DNA from: Verrucomicrobiota bacterium
GTDB lineage: Bacteria > Verrucomicrobiota > Verrucomicrobiia > Limisphaerales > JACDHS01
Length of the DNA: 42,409 nucleotides
Reading direction: 5' to 3'
NCBI GenBank assembly: GCA_013820875.1
Contig: JACDHS010000032.1
Span: forward strand, 1-42,409
A program made the position numbers and the translations under genes. Numbering within the stretch: position 1 is the first letter of the stretch; the number at the start of each line of letters is the position of its first letter. Below the pieces are notes generated by a model. The model was not told the DNA's origin, made no database searches, and was given only the letters and a program-made list of their open reading frames with translations. Below are positions 39,017 to 42,409 of this stretch, piece by piece.

Positions 39017-42000
39017 ATGAAATACGGAATTATCTGTTTCCTGCTCCTCGGCTTCTTGAATGGCGGAACCGCATTTGGCCAGGGCAAACAACTCACGGGC
39101 CAACACGCTCCAACGCAAACCCCGGCGCTTTCACCTGCCGAAGCGCAGAAGCGCTTCGTCCTGCACGACGGCTTTGAAGCGCGCCTGTTCGCGGCGGAAC
39201 CAGACGTTATTAATCCCGTGGCGATGACGTGGGATGATCGTGGACGCTTGTGGGTGGTGGAACTTTACGAATATCCGCACGGCGCTGCCGAAGGACAAAA
39301 GCCGCGCGATCGCATCAAGATCCTGGAAGACACAAACAATGATGGGCGCGCCGATAAGATCACCGTGTTCGCGGATGGATTGAACCTCGCGACAGCCATT
39401 CTCTTTGGGGACGGCGGTGTTTACGTGGGGCAAGCGCCTCACCTTTTGTTTTTAAAAGATACCAACGGGGATGACGTGGCAGATGAACGCACGGAGCTTT
39501 TAACCGGGTTCGGTTTGCAGGACCGGCACGAGCTTCTCAATGGTTTCACCTGGGGACCGGACGGCTGGCTTTACATGACCCATGGTGTGTTCACGCATTC
39601 CAAAGTACGCATCCCGGAAGCAACCGATGACGGCGTCGTGATGGATGCGGCGGTGGCGCGGTTTAATCCCCGCACGAAGAAATTTGAAATCTACGCCGAT
39701 GGCACCAGCAATCCCTGGGGTGTGGATTTCGACAGATACGGCAACGCTTTCGTCAGCGCGTGCGTGATTGATCATTTGTATCACATGGCGCCGGGCGGCA
39801 TTTACGAACGCCAGGGCGGCACACCCGGAAACCCATACGCTTACGAATTGCTCCCCTCCATCGTGGATCACAAACATCACATGGCGGCGTATTGCGGCAT
39901 CAATGTTTACCAGGGCGACAATTTCCCGAAGGAATACAGCGGTCGCGTGTTCATGGGGAACATTCATCAAAACGCCATCAACCACGATCGTTTGATCCCG
40001 AACGGTTCCAGTTTCAAAGCAGTTGCCGAAAAAGATTTCTTAACGACCGATGACGGATGGTTTCGTCCCGTCGTGCAAAACGTTGGACCCGACGGCGCGC
40101 TTTGGATTGCTGATTGGTATGACAAGTATCCTTGCTATCAAAACGCCAAGGCCGATCCGGAAGGGGTTGATCGGGAACACGGCAGAATCTGGCGCGTGGT
40201 TTACACCGGTAAAGCAGGACAGGCTTCCAGCCCGTCCAAACCGATCGGAAGCCGTCCCGATAAGGCTATGGATTTAGGAAAACTCAAAAGCACGGAGTTG
40301 GTGAAAGTGCTCGAGCATCCGAACGCCTGGCAAAGGAAAGTCGCGCAAAGGATTTTGATGGAACGCAGACGCCAACCGGACAGGGCAGCTTACGAACTCT
40401 TCACCGCACTCGAGAATCTCTGCGAGAACAGCAAAACTCTCGAAAGCCATTTGGCTGCACTGTCCATTCTAAACGCAGACCGCCCATCATGGGAATATAC
40501 CTCCCCCGCTGATGTCATTACCGACCCGCCCGGAGTTTTTAAGAACACTCCCGACATGCAAATGTCAAAGAGCCTACAAGCTGCCTTCGAGTCCAAAGAT
40601 CCAAACATCCGCGCCTGGGTTGCGAGAAATAAAGCAACTGAGCTTAAGTGGCTGCTGGCTGAGCAACGCCATGATGTATGGAGAAAACCAGCAATCGAAG
40701 GTTTCGATCATTCACTCTCTCAACTAGAACGGTTAGCTTCTGATCCAGACCCTCGAGTCCGTATCGCCGTCGCAAACTCAGTTCGCCAACTGGTCTCCAG
40801 TTCGCTCACCGTCAACACAGATATTAACACCAATGCCCCGGTCGCAAAGATCTTGAGCGCACTGATCAAGTCTTCTTCCGATGCGAAAGATCCCTTGCTC
40901 CCATTCATGATTTGGATGGCGAACGAACCCCTTCTCGCCGCGAACCCAGCGCCCACCTTGAAATGGCTCGCTGAGAATGGCGCGGACACCATGCCACTCA
41001 GTGGCATCCTTGCGCGCAAAGCAATGCGCCGTATTTGCGACACCAGCGATACGCAGAAGATAAATACTGCAGTGCAGTTCTTAACCGCAATCGCCCATCA
41101 GGATGCATTGGCATTGGCGACACTCGAAGGATTGATCGAAGGCCAACGCGCCAAGCCGCTGCCGCCGACCACGGATACCAAAGCGCTGTTCGAAAAGTTA
41201 AGCAACAGTACCAACGCCCAGGTAAAAGAGCGCGCCCAACAACTCGGCGCAATCTGGGGTGACGCCGCCGCGATCCAGAAAACTCTCGCCACGATCAATA
41301 ATGCAAATGCCCCGGTTCAGGATCGGACCCAGGCAATCGAGGCCTCCAAACAATTCAAGAATGATGCGGCTCGCGAAGCCCTGCTGAAACTGATCAGCCA
41401 AAAGAATCCCGAGGCACTCGTCATTGCTGGCTTGCGTTCCCTGAGTACCCTCGGCGGCGATTCCGTTGGAAATACCATCGTGAAAAACTGGCAGCAGTTC
41501 ACTCCCCTCACCCGCAACGCGGCGGTGGAAGTTCTCGTGACGCGATTCCAATGGACCGAAGCGCTTTTGAACGGCGTGCAGGAAGGCATCATTCAAACTG
41601 GCGAAGTTTCCGCAACGGCGCGCCGTGGCATTGCCAAATACAACGATCCCAATTTTGCCGCGCGCTCAGAACGGTTGCTCGGTAAATTCCGCGAAGCCGA
41701 TGCCGACAAAGTTCACCTCATCAGAGAGAAAAGAAAAGTCGTTCTTCAAGGCAAACCCGACATGAGCCGCGGCCGGGAAATTGCAGCGTCGAGTTGTTTC
41801 GTTTGCCACAAACTAAACGGCGAAGGCGCGGACGTGGGGCCAGATCTCACCGGCGTGGGCCGCTCCACTCTGGATGCATTGCTCGCCCACGTCATTGATC
41901 CAAACCAGATCATCGGCAAAGGCTACGAAAATGTGTTCGTTGAAACCAAAGATGAACGTTCGGTAAGCGGCCGCCTGGTCGAAGATACCGACACACACGT

Positions 42001-42205
42001 CAAACTCCTGTCCGCCGGTCCCATCGAAAATGTGGTGGCAAAATCCGATATTGAGTCCATGCGTGTTAGTGAATTGTCGGTGATGCCCGAGGGATTGGAA
42101 CAATTATCGGATGAAGATTTCCGCGATATGATCTGGTTCATCCTCGCGCCGCCCGAAGAAGGGCCGCTCACACCGGAGAAACGCAAGGCGTTGATTGGAC
42201 GGTAA
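39017..42205 (+). CDS. PVC-type membrane-bound dehydrogenase with C-terminal heme domain
   Basis: 1062 residues from the ATG at 39017. A signal peptide (MKYGIICFLLLGFLNGGTAFG) is followed by a beta-propeller dehydrogenase-like domain (about 45-400: GFEARLFAAEPDVINPVAMTWDDRGRLWVVE, NPWGVDFDRYGNAFVSA, VGPDGALWIADWYD). HEAT-like helical repeats fill about 430-890. The end is a c-type cytochrome with CFVCH (Cys927-His931) and PDLTGVG. This layout is typical of Planctomycetes and Verrucomicrobia and is thought to oxidise sugars or alcohols in the periplasm and pass electrons to heme. An upstream open frame to 38891 crosses a repeat and is rejected. Confidence 0.95.
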   Translation: MKYGIICFLLLGFLNGGTAFGQGKQLTGQHAPTQTPALSPAEAQKRFVLHDGFEARLFAAEPDVINPVAMTWDDRGRLWVVELYEYPHGAAEGQKPRDRIKILEDTNNDGRADKITVFADGLNLATAILFGDGGVYVGQAPHLLFLKDTNGDDVADERTELLTGFGLQDRHELLNGFTWGPDGWLYMTHGVFTHSKVRIPEATDDGVVMDAAVARFNPRTKKFEIYADGTSNPWGVDFDRYGNAFVSACVIDHLYHMAPGGIYERQGGTPGNPYAYELLPSIVDHKHHMAAYCGINVYQGDNFPKEYSGRVFMGNIHQNAINHDRLIPNGSSFKAVAEKDFLTTDDGWFRPVVQNVGPDGALWIADWYDKYPCYQNAKADPEGVDREHGRIWRVVYTGKAGQASSPSKPIGSRPDKAMDLGKLKSTELVKVLEHPNAWQRKVAQRILMERRRQPDRAAYELFTALENLCENSKTLESHLAALSILNADRPSWEYTSPADVITDPPGVFKNTPDMQMSKSLQAAFESKDPNIRAWVARNKATELKWLLAEQRHDVWRKPAIEGFDHSLSQLERLASDPDPRVRIAVANSVRQLVSSSLTVNTDINTNAPVAKILSALIKSSSDAKDPLLPFMIWMANEPLLAANPAPTLKWLAENGADTMPLSGILARKAMRRICDTSDTQKINTAVQFLTAIAHQDALALATLEGLIEGQRAKPLPPTTDTKALFEKLSNSTNAQVKERAQQLGAIWGDAAAIQKTLATINNANAPVQDRTQAIEASKQFKNDAAREALLKLISQKNPEALVIAGLRSLSTLGGDSVGNTIVKNWQQFTPLTRNAAVEVLVTRFQWTEALLNGVQEGIIQTGEVSATARRGIAKYNDPNFAARSERLLGKFREADADKVHLIREKRKVVLQGKPDMSRGREIAASSCFVCHKLNGEGADVGPDLTGVGRSTLDALLAHVIDPNQIIGKGYENVFVETKDERSVSGRLVEDTDTHVKLLSAGPIENVVAKSDIESMRVSELSVMPEGLEQLSDEDFRDMIWFILAPPEEGPLTPEKRKALIGR

Positions 42206-42226
42206 CGGGGGGGCGTCGGGGGGGGC

Positions 42227-42409
42227 GGAGTGTTGGAGTAATGGAGTAATGGAGTGTTGGAGTGTTGGAGTGTTGGAGTGTTGGAGTGTTGGGATGAAAT
42301 TCGGCGCGTTGCGCCGCTCACTCCATCACTCCATCACTCCATCACTCCATCACTCCATCACTCCATCACTCCATCACTCCATCACTCCATCACTCCATCA
42401 CTCCAGCCC
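42227..42409. repeat. large word-repeat inverted element at the window edge
   Basis: Left arm: eight 8-bp words GGAGTGTT or GGAGTAAT (42227-42290). Centre: perfect stem CGGCGC-GTT-GCGCCG (42302-42316). Right arm: ten exact copies of ACTCCATC from 42320, running to the last base. The arms can pair throughout. It begins 21 bp after the cytochrome stop and may act as its terminator. Confidence 0.95.

Noticed and set aside
1-42409. tRNA genes, insertion sequences or prophage
   Set aside because: I saw no cloverleaf with a TTCGA-type arm, no transposase or integrase motifs and no phage structural genes.

Overview
The window looks like chromosomal DNA of a Verrucomicrobiota bacterium, most likely of the Pedosphaera/Limisphaerales type. 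The clues are three solitary prepilin-like proteins with an H-X9-D(G/W) C-terminal motif, a 1062-residue PVC-type membrane-bound dehydrogenase with a C-terminal CxxCH heme site, a secreted sulfatase, and many genes without a clear Shine-Dalgarno sequence. Both ends fall inside tandem repeats (a 42-bp array at base 1, an 8-bp array at the last base), so this may be a whole contig broken at repeats.

Layout. 1-2261 (+): a 42-bp tandem array, an operator-like dyad, then a small group with a secreted Cys/His-rich protein, a Cys-containing small protein, an NTF2-like protein and a 19-Cys four-helix copper-storage protein; metal handling is inferred. 2337-5800 (-): overlapping genes for a KaiC-like double RecA ATPase and a PAS histidine kinase with a degenerate receiver. 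6179-9897 (-): ABC permease and ATPase, then RsgA. 10187-14647: two prepilin-like proteins around a sulfatase and a secreted beta-sandwich-like protein. 14819-18574: an atypical SDR and a large U32 peptidase/RlhA-type protein. 19184-24510 (-): a sugar group with a NagB-like deaminase/isomerase, a five-bladed-propeller glycosidase, an aldehyde dehydrogenase, a Gfo/Idh/MocA oxidoreductase and an FSA-type transaldolase. 25138-26407 (+): ECF sigma factor and a membrane anti-sigma candidate. 26448-30333 (-): prepilin-like protein, Gmd, BON lipoprotein, rhomboid protease. 30547-31272 (+): unrecognised protein. 31352-35228 (-): HAD phosphatase, recR, ybaB, dnaX and the SRP RNA, the same order of SRP RNA, dnaX, ybaB and recR as in Bacillus. 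35706-42205: DUF2007/zinc-ribbon protein, M16 protease, PVC cytochrome.

The most unusual content is non-genic. (1) About fifteen elements are built from short degenerate words of 7-10 bp repeated in tandem, mostly arranged as two inverted arms, sometimes around a GC-rich palindrome. The words differ between elements but the architecture recurs. They lie at gene junctions, supply stop codons to two genes, and two sit in frame inside the U32 gene. (2) Three arrays of six 41-42 bp units, each with an internal dyad, lie at 1-240, 24752-25000 and 35301-35556. At least two of them are between divergent genes. I found no CRISPR array, tRNA, rRNA or insertion sequence.
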